64,000 nt of DNA from Lysobacteraceae bacterium SCN 69-320 (GCA_001725155.1 MEFP01000009.1:100294-164293); one strand, 5' to 3'. Shown: positions 52,201 through 60,700, numbered from the stretch's first letter. The notes: a model not told the origin generated them from the letters alone. A program made the numbers and translations.

Positions 52201-54782
52201 CCGGAGCCGGCCGCGAGCAGCGCGTCGCGATCGCCGCGCCGCCGTTGGCATTGGACAGCTACATCGCCGTGCTCGACGCGCGCCTGGCCGGCGACGCGCC
52301 GGACCAGTGGCGCGATCTGGCCCGCACGAGCTTCGTCGCCGTCGACGAGACCGCGCCGGAAATCACCGTGCTGACGCCGGTGCCGGGCCAGTTGCAGCCG
52401 GCCCTGGTCAACCTGCGCGCGCAGATCGTCGACCGGCACGCGGACGTCGCGCTGGCCCAGGTGCGCGTGGACACCGGCGCCTGGCAGGCGCTGGCCACCG
52501 CCGCCGACGGCAGCTGGAGCCTGCGTCTGGCCGGCCTGGCCGACGGTACCCACAGCCTGCTCGTGCGCGCCCGCGACCGCTGGGGCAACGAAAGCCAGAG
52601 CGCGCCGCTGGCCTTCGAGGTCGATGCGGGCGCGCCGCAGATCGACATCGCCGGCGTCGCCGAAGGCGCACTGCTGAATCAGCCGGTCGCGCCGAGCGTG
52701 ACGATCACCGATGCGCATCTCGATACGGCACAGACCAGCGTGCGGCTGAACGGCCAGGCCTATGTCTCCGGCACGGCCATCACGGCCGACGGCGACTACA
52801 CGATCGCCGTGCAGGCCGTCGACACCGCCGGCAACCAGAGCCTCGCGAGCCGCCATTTCACGCTGGACAGCACACCGCCGCTGCTGGCCATCGCGAGCCC
52901 GGCCGACGGCAGCGTCGTGGCGAGCAGCACGATCGCCGTGCAGGTGGACAGCGAAGCCGGCGCCGAGGTCCGCGTGAACGTCGGCGCGTATCAGGCCGTC
53001 GCGACGGCCGGCACGAACGGCCAGGCGCAGTTCGCCGGCGTGCCGCTCGTCGAGGGTCTCAACCGCATCGAAGCCATCGCGCGCGACGCGGCCGGCAACG
53101 CCAGCGCGCCGCAGGCCGTGAACGTGCGCTATGAAGCCGCCGTCACGCTGCCGCTGATCGGCACCCTGCAGCCGGCCCAGGCCGAGCTGGCTCACGGCGA
53201 GGATCTCGTCGTCGCGCTGCAGCTGCGCAATCCGGGCACGCAGGCGCTGGCCGACCAGTCGCTGCGCCTGCGCGTGCTCGGCGCCGACGGCACGCCGCTG
53301 GCCCAGCGCGACTACGCCCGCGCGTTCGCCGGCGGCGAGACCTTCAGCGACAAGCCGCAGTTCGCGACGACGAGCTGGCCGCTCGGCAGGCTCGATCTGC
53401 AGCTGGACCTGCTCTACGAGGGCAGCTGGCGCCGGCTCGCGACGCAGTCGCTGCAGCTGGTCGACCGCACGCCGCCGCAACTGCAGGCGCTGGCACCGCC
53501 GGAGGCGGCCATCGTCGCCGCGCCGCTGCGCCTGCGCGCGACAGCCAGCGACGCGCTCAGCGCGCCGGTCACGGTCGAGGCCAGCGTCGACGACGGCGCC
53601 TGGACCGCGCTGAGCGCCGCGTCCGGCCCGGCCGGCACGTTCGAGAGCACAGCGCTGACACTGGCCGACGGCGCGCACCACTACGCGCTGCGCGCCCGCG
53701 ATGCGGCCGGCAACGAGACGCCGCCGGTGAGCATCGCGTTCACCGTCGACAGCACGCCGCCGCAGATCGCGATCAGCGGCGTGGCCGACGGCGATCGGGT
53801 CAATCATGCGGTCACGCCGCTGATCGCCTTCAGCGACGCGCATCTGCGCACGACGGGCGTGCGTCTGAACGGCCAGCCCTACGTCAGCGGCACGCCGGTC
53901 GAACACAGCGGCGACTACAGCCTGCAGGCCGACGCCGACGATGCCGCCGGCAATACGGCGGCACGCACCGTGACGTTCACCGTGGACCTCGACGCGCCGG
54001 CGGTGCTCGTCACCGAGCCGGCGCCCGACAGCACCGTCACGAGCGCGGCGCAGACCATCGCCGGCACGACCGAGCCGCTGGCCGACGTCGCGGTCGACGC
54101 GCCGGGTCTCACCACCGTCGTGCGCGCCGATGCCAGCGGCGCGTTCCGCACGGCCGCGGCGACCCTGCTGCCGGGCGACAACACCCTGCGCCTGCGCGCC
54201 ACCGACCGCGCCGGCAACGTCGGCCCCGAACGTGTCGTGCAGGTGCGCTACCAGCCGCCGACCGGCGAGGCGCTCAGCGCGCAGTTCCTGCATGGCGCAC
54301 TGAGCCTGCGTCGCGGCGATCCGCTGAGCGTGAACTTCCGCCTGCACAACGACGGCGTGATCGCATTGACCGCGACGCCGCTGCGCGTGCAGCTGCGCGA
54401 TGCGGCCGGCGACATCGTCGCGCAGCACAACGACACGCTGAGCCTCGGCGTCGGCGCCGAAGCGCTGCGCGAGGCCAGTTTCACGACCGCGGCGCTGAGC
54501 GTCGGCCGCTATCGCGTGGAGATCGTCGCCTCGCTGCGCGACGCGCAGGGCCAGGCCGCCTGGACCGCGCTGGCGGACATCGAAGCGGTGCTGCGCCGGG
54601 GCTGTCCGCCGGCGCCGCCGGCGGACCTGCTGTTCCGCAGCGGCTTCGACGACGACGCGCTGTTCTGCGACGACTTCGAGCCCGCCGCGAAACGCGGCTG
54701 GAGCGGCGTGCCCGGCTGGCTGTCACTGCTGCTCGCCCCTGCCCCACCGTCGCCGCCGGCCTCTGCCGGAGCCCACCCATGA
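37248..54782 (+). CDS. Giant (~5844 aa) secreted multidomain protein: HEXXH-containing N-terminal domain, alpha-toroid-like region, CARDB-like, FlgD/CHU_C-like Ig, beta-propeller-like, FN3, discoidin-like and Ig-like modules
   Basis: Continuous ORF; signal peptide; FAHEVLHRWG; three FSPNGDG modules; many STPPxxxI.../DxAGN Ig-like repeats; CARDB-like RNLGxxA...DExNN motifs; ends DLLFRSGFDDDALFCDDFEP... ATG 37248 is better spaced from AAGG than ATG 37239. Confidence 0.92.
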   Translation: MPTCRSRLPLRCAAAVLALLCAAATAADDCVHTPDPAAAFSKAATTAAGSAVDIGNITLIELDGDYSRGNDAPRMAVARRFFETHPDHYDFLVVFTTFDFPAGDATAFYNRLRNDTQGIGLAPLDLGQQFGSAARLQGYIDMMAMSSYTLIAGEPSSLGALRTFAHEVLHRWGASLNYRSDDGATSRALIGKDDAHWSYFLDSDASVMYGADWRRRDDGRYESVAVRQRYSALDLYMAGFAAAGEVPPLTLIRGGDGAATDLPRLGAISGGSAETVRIEQIIAAEGPRIPDAAHSPKDFRAALILLRRPGENVPAQTLATLENTRTRLQQHFSQITDGRASMRVFNEPLQTSVPQLPTLLLGSDAAATPPGVAAATAWIKQRQLPDGHWQDRAATALRDTAAALQLLQQVEPDCPGLATARTWVAAQNPASHDARSWKLLADPQAGADSLLAAQSADGGWGIAAGFEDANLDTAGVAEALAGRDANADGVRRALIRLGSRQNGDGSFAVGASGRGRLLPTLRAARLFAASAQPEHQLVGDAATQWIAARQRADGAFADAGTGGSESALADTIELYRLVGRLPLPAIAAGSARDYVIGAQRSAGDWQGSIYLTATAALAQLLDDKANLALQGSVEIRPTPVVDGDVVQLRARVVNSGSRAAAASVARWYDGDPEQGGLRIGNDQILPELAAGAGATLQQFWDSSGRSGTQTLWLQLDADDGVVEHNESDNRVAMAVVVGPAPTQADIALEASRFTLDPAAIAQLPTTVTLSGEVRNLGAAPVPALQLVLYADGAPAQRLAQTSVAVPARGAAPLQLSFVATAAQTLHLRLVADPDNLVAEARENNNEAQWLLPFGPSVDLEVRAADLSLLDGTPTQGRDAGFRVQLRNRGTVAVAAAPLRIRVQQNAVDDVLFDGRVAIDAGQTVERRVYWRAREPGAATLQVSLDAAGEVAELDESNNSASLPFTVAAGGGSDLAVVADSLQFTPDPALQGQPLQLRLRLRNLGVEAAGASNLALFASDPRSGGARLGQVGVAGLAGQAETEVVLDIADLDLAGDTGVYVVADADQQLAEADETNNLVLRTLNVLPFADIAVSSAAMTLQPSQPASGAPLQVSAVVRNLGAQAARNFSVRLYEGSQETGVAVGAAQSVAELAAGAETTLTWNWTFGLQPGARQLTLVADPAGNLRENRRQNNLAILPLALQDSGFYASERHFSPNGDGVRDATALFFARPAGGRLDVVVRNAAGRVVRRFDDVGSGADSGQLVWDGRDERGRIVADGVYRAELHAAGQRRAELPLTVDTDRSSLVAALTGPLLSDVRLPPATNWWQPPLTPATRDTLFARTRSADPLNETLGLYSTSTLLPTPAAVISPRWVYEHVYPANGELDVVDAGQFSPDGRWIAFYLHRDNRYQLAVAATGQTDQIFFLDLDAVDAGNSYRRQPPRFLDAGHVLAGALPQLQVYDLQTHAKSPFRSLPADSYGLRLYPHGAYVWNGSGNAERPIWYVPLETNRPVVTLPVAEAEQELSFTLNADGTRAVVRRYSGAAESLHLFRAESGSETVLQQRTPPALAFTALADPGHLPALQAQWIDADDSLLLIDAAARRVEIRTRDGAVRTTAQLPPTDAALDLGPDPQRFNGEYRRADTLYDGQDCDETHTNCAGASWNATDRRQQWFDPATRSAVVLLASHHIGPVDCEVGRCFGHAPATLEAFAIDVDEGSTTRLAATQSADRLPAGLQPRLRLLDGGMFATDGRYGFDSRLSAQPWRYADTVAQGLPAFRDDDAGLPAGSSPQARHLTAMTNLSALLQAENSGRAVLLNGVAADINFAYYQLDWALPSAPTQWQAITPPQQDPVLGDEFLSWVPPQPGHYLVRLTVVDKAGNATVRTASALSLYGSPVVEVGVDSRYFSPNGDGVKDGAIVHFRSVTAAQIRIRVRNALGAIVREQSSVLAAGQHDFVWDGRDDAGVLRPDGDYSVDVEGQKLRVVLDTVAPVVDGNLLQPNMPVPRAGSAQPDYPDDIGLDVAVTDANGSELRYELRDADGSDWYETPQAGGAMLNDGYDGLAGRRVRVVADDRAGNRTIREFGPPVEQLLFARCDPLTRDCSPLHSYHALTVGPISYPADYPSPVEVDIDRPEGVSLWLQDGTPGLASLQIEMADTQRPGEWSVFATLPGTLPPFAFDYNDRGMALQLPLQNLPQGADRRLRAVGIRADGSRLYGDQMRLRINGLGQPSTLCPGQDPAQLDPAPPPELVAAMAGHSDAIRFVVPLYYDGIAADLQLVVNPKNPLSGSTYRLRPFAHSARHAAFELPAEVRGFSGSAFATLLQAGGRQLQGREADIKCGESSDAQARGFKLTAGYAYGDHCGAAPSGRAWVTAFSEQVLEHYELSLSNGAQTRLLLDETPPGNDIASGWSEYLWRRNAVVDTSALPEGRYTATAIGRRGDATYQAVTPLLVDHDPPAAELLWPSDGSRICAARSGQQDDLPALRFAVDLRSESDVQYQIELAARDFADSSYCYDGGMFRNHSCRFDRDDDWLPATPAKAEYTEFDGQVDPRVHNGIVDLKLHVANASGAVTCSSHSFHLDSGVDLGLSGAPEPALGTMQFILPLIPGEPQAEPRPPLLGLSVNGATRFRQATIPLVAREPLDYRASVHSVIRVVENGSVSYYPGNELWPLSAEQDVVGGFQVGWDGRINGAAAADDYYLIVVKAQDTCGWSTTQYYAVDLDSTAPQLAITDPPAGAVPTEAVVAVRGQVDDVHFSSFPSAQPYWELTVAQAGTVELVGHGEDAVPQPAVLGRWSRGAAQQAGQYRLVAADDFGNRSEISLPFAAPTPLALLARAQLQPELFSPNGDGRLDRSELRIDLLAAARVDLRIRDGGGAVVATLAQATPLPAGTTRLDWNGSGLPDGRYSVEIAAESVAAPELRETAVLGAVLDTQAPQLSIVTPAGDIAGAGTTITFRLDEPHPDRFDARLLSDSGAVQAQLAGGGSGVQTLAALGGRADGRYRIAIQAQDRAGNRGEIEQSFVLDTAAPQAVLTAPAAGSVLPRGGAAVHITGTATDAQLESYRVELLPGSSQNGVLLASGSSAVEAAELGRWNVTEADGDYRLRLRVRDRAGNESSAEQRIAVDGTPPQVVIDTPANGAALAGRLRLLGTVEDAHLRDYIVAIATPSAALADNWTPLYRGLATVSAGVLAEIDLPLPDGDYVLRVLATDVTGAATSARLDLRLDRTPPPAPLQLRVRLDGADAVLDWTPPTAGDLAGYAVYRNGARLNAAVLTTPHYVDTALPDGRWRYEVTALDQAGNESATSNRVEVSVDRTPPEAQILAPASGARVHGVVPVIATAYSVEDFDSFVLTARRRDGGDTPRVLAQGGLPLRNQLLVQWDSLAFADETAAVLRLSARDRSGNEAAHEIDVVVDNLPPAAPQGLVASLQGNDAAVAWNANGEADLLGYLLYRNGQLVNGPVQLPADLRGFALPANAYTDAALADGLHQYVVFAIDQAGNISAPSTTASVGPLDNGPPHLNIDAPDADTAFETRIDVRASSRDRDIASVQFAWRAVGAADWTAIGAALTEAPYRVSWAPGNLPHGDYEVRALAIDSGGRSDPQPPQVRVRYADLTPPSPPGALQATADGDLVQLSWSASPSEDVVAYRIERHDGSTWQPVADTSATTAGDSGVADGRWSYRVRALDAGGNLSAERGDTAEVFSLNLQTPFTPTAAATVNLQGRSALAGQIGLRNGNGAEQAAGATAADGRFTLDGLALADGSNSITLRVTSADGDRSRSAVAQLRRSGAPAAPSGLQAVATGSVVDLSWNANGESDLLGYRAQHNGGYVQTDDILDGLSASSPVCCDAVLAADGHAWTVWDFSTTFEPLADDGATDPPLEIDLGAAQIVSALELDWSDADSATGNIDLYARSEYGDWLRLAQLRRSRAATYVMPLPQPYRSDRLRLVVRAPEAAGGDAHLRLAEVRVRAWHLQTATTLQQNVLDGTHRYRVAAVNAAAQQSAWSTPAEVGIGDTTPPDAVVLSGSVQDDTATLSWTASNAADVARYVLTRNGTPVAEVAAGAERRHADAHLPLGSYAYEVVAYDAFDNASLPSNRVNLTVSGSGPGVPVALAVTAPPQGRSLDVSWNAGAGTAPVRYLLRRATATDGPYTEIATPTATSFADAPLADGTRYYYTVEAVDIAGNRSGASAPASGVPRDLLPPAPPVLTYPTGGDGRLRLAADRSLVCGRAEPGSLVQLQRDGVAAAATLAAVGADYSDYPAVGTYLYSWLQIAADGWHLLDNGYTLRILDLRSGEVETVTSGSSLAQWSAQGLTLYYLQDGQIRAKPAGRAAETLPLQAEAVQNFAIAADESRVLLLGRLATGSASAADGLWWLRRDGSDAGAIAGFAGHVPDPDHALLLRADARYAAVRATDTQLLLVDLASRRVIDAFAADLQTAPRWMPDGNLAFTRSDNGAPVLWRYDVAARHAEARFPLPDFTQSVAWAPDGSEFAVLGSGRVQGRSAADGALQFDLNVPGYDLNAGTFAWAPTGRLVFIASDGSYPPHLYSVQPPGAFCAGPLPLQAGSNRIDATASDAAGNRSGLSRPIWLDVDGAALPDLALSAADLFLLPATPAPGQSATALATVRNRGAAAAAAVVVAAELSAPDGSRRTLPPPAPLNLAAGEAKSLSLDLGVLAQAGYYRLRFVVDPAAQIAESDESNNSVELPFAVSGGSDPLLDVSVENRVLAPAEHLRGEARVTNPGNPFSGRVRTRVLAADGSLVADLGEANVSALGSGQIWTRALDWDSRGTLAGDYRLQAQLLRSDGSSLELREAAFTIAAVRRIALAVTALPAAAPIGTAVAIDSRLQFEAGNALLTGAVLRTSVRNPAGAEVWAATQSLGTLQPDYQLSKVDTWTTQGAVTGVHTVHLELTAAGLAQSSETSLALFEPAAPMALRGAVSLAPAARLVAGQPGELVYRIDNAGAAALNGLSLRLRVLRSAAQPAVFEREELIDLGAGAGREQRVAIAAPPLALDSYIAVLDARLAGDAPDQWRDLARTSFVAVDETAPEITVLTPVPGQLQPALVNLRAQIVDRHADVALAQVRVDTGAWQALATAADGSWSLRLAGLADGTHSLLVRARDRWGNESQSAPLAFEVDAGAPQIDIAGVAEGALLNQPVAPSVTITDAHLDTAQTSVRLNGQAYVSGTAITADGDYTIAVQAVDTAGNQSLASRHFTLDSTPPLLAIASPADGSVVASSTIAVQVDSEAGAEVRVNVGAYQAVATAGTNGQAQFAGVPLVEGLNRIEAIARDAAGNASAPQAVNVRYEAAVTLPLIGTLQPAQAELAHGEDLVVALQLRNPGTQALADQSLRLRVLGADGTPLAQRDYARAFAGGETFSDKPQFATTSWPLGRLDLQLDLLYEGSWRRLATQSLQLVDRTPPQLQALAPPEAAIVAAPLRLRATASDALSAPVTVEASVDDGAWTALSAASGPAGTFESTALTLADGAHHYALRARDAAGNETPPVSIAFTVDSTPPQIAISGVADGDRVNHAVTPLIAFSDAHLRTTGVRLNGQPYVSGTPVEHSGDYSLQADADDAAGNTAARTVTFTVDLDAPAVLVTEPAPDSTVTSAAQTIAGTTEPLADVAVDAPGLTTVVRADASGAFRTAAATLLPGDNTLRLRATDRAGNVGPERVVQVRYQPPTGEALSAQFLHGALSLRRGDPLSVNFRLHNDGVIALTATPLRVQLRDAAGDIVAQHNDTLSLGVGAEALREASFTTAALSVGRYRVEIVASLRDAQGQAAWTALADIEAVLRRGCPPAPPADLLFRSGFDDDALFCDDFEPAAKRGWSGVPGWLSLLLAPAPPSPPASAGAHP

Positions 54783-57700
54783 CCCTGCCACGGACGCGCA
54801 GCCGCATGCTTTCCCGTTCCGCCGCCTTCGCCCTGACCCTGTTCGCGACCGTCGCCGCCGGCGCCGCCGCGCCGACGCCCGCCGCGACACCGACCGGCGC
54901 CATCGCTCGCAGCGCCGCGCCTGCGCAACCCGCTGCGCCGGCACGCGCGGCGTCGACGGTTGCCGCCAGGCACGGCGATCCCGCCTCGGCACGCCAGCAG
55001 GACACTGCAACACCGGCGCCGCTGCCGGCCGTCGACGCGACCGGGTCGCCGCAGCAGGCCGTGATCGCCGCGCTGCTGCGCGGCGAGGACGCGCGTGCGG
55101 CCATCGCGAGCGCCCGCGCGCTGCAACCGGAAACCGCGAAGGCCGCTGCCGGCCGCGCCGCCGGCCCGTTCGCCGGCTACGTGCAGACACGCCGCGACCT
55201 GCGCCAGCTGCTGCAACGCCTGCCGGGCTTGCGCCGTGCCGATACCGCGGCGTTCCGCAGCCGCCTGCTGGCCACCTTGCAGCGTCTGCAGGCCGAGCGC
55301 CTGCTCGCCGAACTCGCGCTCGAGAACACCGCCGCCCGTGCGCAGGCCAAGCGTCTGCCGGCCGCCGCGGCCGATCTCGCTGCGACGCGGCAGCAGGCGC
55401 TGCGCGCGCAGCTGCAGCGCATCGACACGGCCGCCGCAACCTTGCGCAGCAGCCTGCAGGCGCAGGCCGCCGACGCACCGCTCGGCGCCGCGCTGGTCGC
55501 CGAACTCGATGCGTCGCTCGCGGCCGATGCGGCCGCCGACGCGCCGGCCATCTATGGTGTCAATCCGCTGCCGCTGCACCGCCCGCGCCTGCCGGTGCGC
55601 GAGCCGGTGCTGACGCCGGCCGTCGTGCCCAGCTATGCGAACGCCGACGCCGAGGTCGAGCCGCAGGCGGCCGACCGCGCCGAATCAGCCGACGTGCCGC
55701 TGTCGCCGGCCATCCTCGATCAGGCGCAGCGACTGGGCAACGACTACACGCGCATCGTCGACTTCGTGCGCAGCAACGTGCGCACGCGCTGGTATGCCGG
55801 CGCGCAGCAAGGCGCCGAGGCAACGCTGGCCAGCATGGCCGGCAACGACGTCGACCAGGCCAGCCTGCTGATCGCGCTGCTGCGCGCGAGCCGCGCGCCG
55901 GCGCGCTACGTGCACGGCGTGGTCGAGGTCGATCTCGCCGCGCTGGCCGCGAGCCTGCGCGTGCGCAGCGACAAGGTCGGCCTCGCGCTGGCCGCGGCCG
56001 GCATCGCACACAGGCCGGTCGTGCGCGGCGGCCGCATCGCGGCGTATGCGATCGAACACACCTTCGTCTCGGCCTATCTGCCGATGGCGAACTATCGCGG
56101 CAGCAGCGCCGATCTCAGCGGCCGCAGCTGGATCGCACTGGCGCCGGCGCTGAAGCCGTCGACCTTCACGCCGGCGCGCGGCGCGCTCGCGCGCACCGGC
56201 CTCGTCGCCGACGACTTCATCGGCGAACACCTGCGCGAGCTGCGCAGCGACGCGCCGCTGGCGCGCCTGCGCGAAGAACTCACGCGACGCCTGGCCGCGC
56301 TGACGCCGGCGCAGGACTATGCCGATCAGCTCGCGCAGCACGGCCTCGCCGCCGCGCCGCTGGAACTGCTGCCGGCCAGCCTGCCGGTGCCGGTGCTCGC
56401 GGTCACCGGCGAATTCGCCGAACTGCCCGACTCCCTGCGCCAGCATCTGCAGGTGATCCTGCGCAGCGGCGAGGCGGACGACGCGCCGGTCGCGCTGGAC
56501 GCGCGCATCGCCGTGTCTGCGCTGGCCGGCCGCCGCGTGACCCTGGCCTACCAGCCGGCGACGATCGAGGACGCCGCCATCATCGACGCCCACGGCGGCC
56601 GGAACCTGACGCCGCCGTACCTGTACCGCGTGCGGCCGGTGCTGCTCGTGGCCGGCCAGCCCGAGCGCGTCGGCAGCGGCGCGATCGACAACGGCGCCGC
56701 GCACCGCGTGGAGATCCGTTTCGACGGCCCCGGCGGCACGACCGGCTTCGCGCAGAACCTGACCGCCGGCGGCTATGCCGCGCTGGCCGTGGATGCGCCG
56801 CCGATGACGCAGGCGTTCGAGCTCGACACGGCCACGCCGGGCGACACCGAAGCGCGCGGCGCACGCCTGCTCGCGCAACTCGGCGCGCGCTACCTCGCGA
56901 GCTGGAACGGCGACGACGAGGAACTGGCCGACCTGGTCGGCGTCGGCGTCGTGCGGCCGTTCCCGGCGGCGGCGCTCGTCGTCAACCAGTACCGCGTCGA
57001 CCGCGTCGCCGGCCTGGCCACGCAGCTGAACTGGCGCGGCGTCGCGCTGGATGCGGCGCTGCGCCCGGCCGAAGCGTTTGCCTCCATCGACGCGGCCAGC
57101 GCGGAAATCGACTGGACTGCGCTGTCGGCGCTGCAGGGCTCGGCGCTGGAACATCGCGTGTTCGAGCAGCAATGGAGCGTGCCCAGCATCTCGGCGGACA
57201 AGGGCCTCGCGCTCGCGCGCGCCGCGAACATCCCGCTGCTGACCCTGAACGCGGCCAGCGGCAGCAGCGGCGTGCATCAGGCACCGGCCGTGCTCGCGGC
57301 GATCGACGCCTGGCTCGCACGCGGCTACGTCGTCGACGTGCCGGCCGAGCCGCTGACCCTGGACGCCTGGAGCGGTGCGGTCTGGCGCGTACGTTCGCTG
57401 TCCAGCGGCGAGAGCGGCTATTTCATCGCCGGCGAACTCGCCGGCGGTTCGACCGCGCAGCCGCCGGAGCTGTGGTATCTGCAGGATCTGGTCGGCCTGC
57501 TCGGCGACCCGGCCGGACAGCCGCCGAACGAGGATCCGCTCGCCGCCGCGATACTGACCCTGGATCAATCCACCCAGCATCAGCGCGGCGTCGCCGGCCA
57601 GCGCCCGGACAAGCCGCTGCGCGCCGTCGTGCTCGATGCGTCGGGACGTCCGGTGCGCCGCGCGGCGGTCACCTTCAACGTGACCACGAGCGACAGCCGG

Positions 57701-60700
57701 CTCGTCGACGCGCTCGGTGCGGAACGCGTCAGCGTGACCGTGACCAGCGATGCGCGTGGCCGCGCCGAAGTAGCGCTGCAGCTCGCCGAGCGGCAAGGCA
57801 AGATCGGTCACTACGTGCTGATCAAGGACGACGATCCGGCGCCGCAATGGGTCGGCCATGCGACCGTGGAAGTCAGCGTCGCGACCGCGAACGGCGTGCT
57901 GCGCTCGGGCGAGGCGCTGGTGACCGACATCCTGCCGGCGGCGGCCGAAAAGCTGGAACTCGGGCGTATCAACATCGGCAGCGTCGCCTTCGGCGCCGGC
58001 TACAACAGCTATTTCATCGAGGTTACCGACCGGTTCGACAACGCGGTCGCCAACGTGCCCGCCGAGGTCAGCCTCAGCAACGACGCGAGCACGGCCCAGT
58101 GCCTGGACTCGCCGGCATTCGGCCCGATCGTCGGCGCCAGCCTGTTCGCTCGCGTCGGCGACGGCGGCTGCCCGGCCGACGAAATCCTGCTGACCGGCCA
58201 TGCCTGCACCACGCCGGGACCGCTGCAGCTGACCACCCTCAGCGACGGCCGCGCCGGATTCCACGTCGCCGCGCCGAGCCAACCGGAAATGACCTACACC
58301 GTACACGTCAGCGCTGCCGGGACCAGCGCGACACGCTCGGACAGCGCCGACTCGGTGGATGACTGCAGCTACAACCGCGGCATCTACATGGGCGCATCGT
58401 CCAGCCACAACAACGCCGGTCAGGCTTCGCGCGCCGGTCGGCTCGGCGAAGTCGTCGCCTCATCCTTTCCTTTCATTCTGGTGTACAACAACATCCAGAG
58501 CGGCAACCCGCCGGAAGGCCCGATCTGGCGGCCGCTGACCGGCGGCCGGGTGCTGACGTCGGCGAGCACGCCGCTGCAGCACGGCACTCTGGACTCCTGG
58601 CGCGAGACGTCACCGGGCCACTACGAATTCCAGCTGCGCGCCGGCACCACACCGGGCAACATCCATGGAAGCATCCGGTTCAAAGTCCTTGGCCCCCCGG
58701 GGTACATGGACGACCCACACAGCGAGATCGAATTCCCGATCGCCTCCGGGATCCTCCATACGGAGCCCGACGACTTCAGCTACGCCTGGGCGATTGACCT
58801 GCATCCGCCGCAGGCAACGCCCGACCGCATTCCGCTGACCCCGTTCGGCACGACCGAAGACGACTTCGCGCTGCATTCGGCATTCGATCCGCCGGAATGG
58901 CAGCCCGGCCTCAACCAGCTGCTGCTGACCGCCGACGACGAGCTGGTTGCCGGCTGCGCGCTGCTCAATCGCGAATACGGCGCGCCCTGCACGCTGCGCC
59001 GCGGTCTCGCCGTCGACGCCGACAAGCACCATGCGGCGAAAACCGTGCTCGAAAACCCTTTCACGCGTCTGGAATCCGACCCGGCCGAGGTGCACTTCGA
59101 GCAAGGCATCATCGCCGGCTACGGCATCATCGACGCGACGGCGCAGCAGAACGCGCCGCGGCCGGGCGCGCCGAAGGACGAGAGCGACCTGCTCGGCCTG
59201 CTGCGCGGCAATTTCCCGAAGAGCCTGAGCGTGCGCCAGGATATCGACGTGGCCACCGGCTACGTCTGCGATGTGCCGGCGCGGCTGGGTTACGTGCTGA
59301 GCCAGCCGGCGCGCGTGCAGTTGCATTTCTTCATTCTCGATCGCGAAGGCAAGCGCACCGACCGGGAAATCTGGCCGCAGCCGGCGCAGGACCTGGAAGC
59401 CGGCGTGCATACACTGGACATTCCCGCCGGCCAGTTGCCGATCGGCAGCTACGTCTACCGCATCGAGGCCCACGCCAGCGGCCTGACCGACGAGCGCGAA
59501 GGCGTGATCTCCAGCCGCCGCGAACGCCACGACGCATTGCCGCTCGCCCACGACTTCGTCAAGGGTGTGGACCTGTATTCCGGCGGTCTCGTGCTGAGCC
59601 AGAGCGACATCGACGTCGGCGGCCGCGGGCCGGGGCTGCATCTGACGCGCACCTATTCCAGTCATGCGGGCGATCGCATCGGCTTCTTCGGCCGCGGCTG
59701 GAGTGCGGATCTGGACATGCAGGTCATTGCCAACGGCTGCGGCAGCCGCGTCGTGCTCGGCGGCGCGGGCCAGGGCCAGCGCTTCCTGCCCGAGGGCATC
59801 GAACCCGACGGCGCCGAACGCTATCGCCCGCTGTACGGCTATCACGGCAGCCTGCTGCGCCACGGCAACGAATACGACTTCATCGCCAAGGACGGCACGC
59901 GCTACCACTTCGCCGAGCCCGATCCCGAGGGTCCGCGCCTGTCCTACGTCGAGGACACCAACGGCAACCGCCTCACCTATGCCTGGGAACGCAACGACGG
60001 ACTGCCGCGCGTGACGCAGATCCAGGACGGCGCCGGCCGCCGCATCGTGCTGCGCTACGAAACCCTCGTCACCACACGCACCATCGACCGCATCCAGATG
60101 CGCGACAGCTACACCGTCGTCACCGACGCGGCCGGCCCCGGCGGCCTGCGCCTGAGCTACGGCTACGACGTCGCCGGCAATCTCGCCACGGTCCGGCGCG
60201 ACGATGCGTCCGCGCTCGGCCCGCAACGCACCCTGTACACCTACGCCGACTACGACGGCCTGTATCACGTCCAGCCCGACGGCGAGATGAGCTATACCCG
60301 CTTCGGCTGGCGACTCACCGACGTCCGCGATGAACTCGACGGCAGCACGCGCCGCTATGCCTATGCCCCCGACAGCGCCACACCCGCGCCGTTCTGGACC
60401 GGCGTGCAGCTCAGCGACCGCGCGCTGTATTTCCCCGAACTGCGCGTGCAGCAAGTCACCGAGCCCGATCAGGCCCTGACCCGCTTCAGCTACGACGCCG
60501 GCATCAACGGCGCCCTGCGCGGCCTGCTCGGCACGCCCGTCACCGTCGTCACCGATCCGCGCGAACACCCCACCGAGACCCGCATGAACCGCTACGGCGC
60601 GAGCGTGCGCGTCACCGATCCGGCCGGCATCACCGACACCACCTGGGACGCCGTACACCTGCAGCCGGCCAGCCGCACCGATGCCCTGGGCGGCGTCTCC

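Noticed and set aside
47352-54428. 2358-aa minus-strand ORF
   Set aside because: Same antisense composition artefact over the giant gene.
55685-58408. 907-aa minus-strand ORF
   Set aside because: Antisense to the N-terminal half of the RHS protein; no domain signal.
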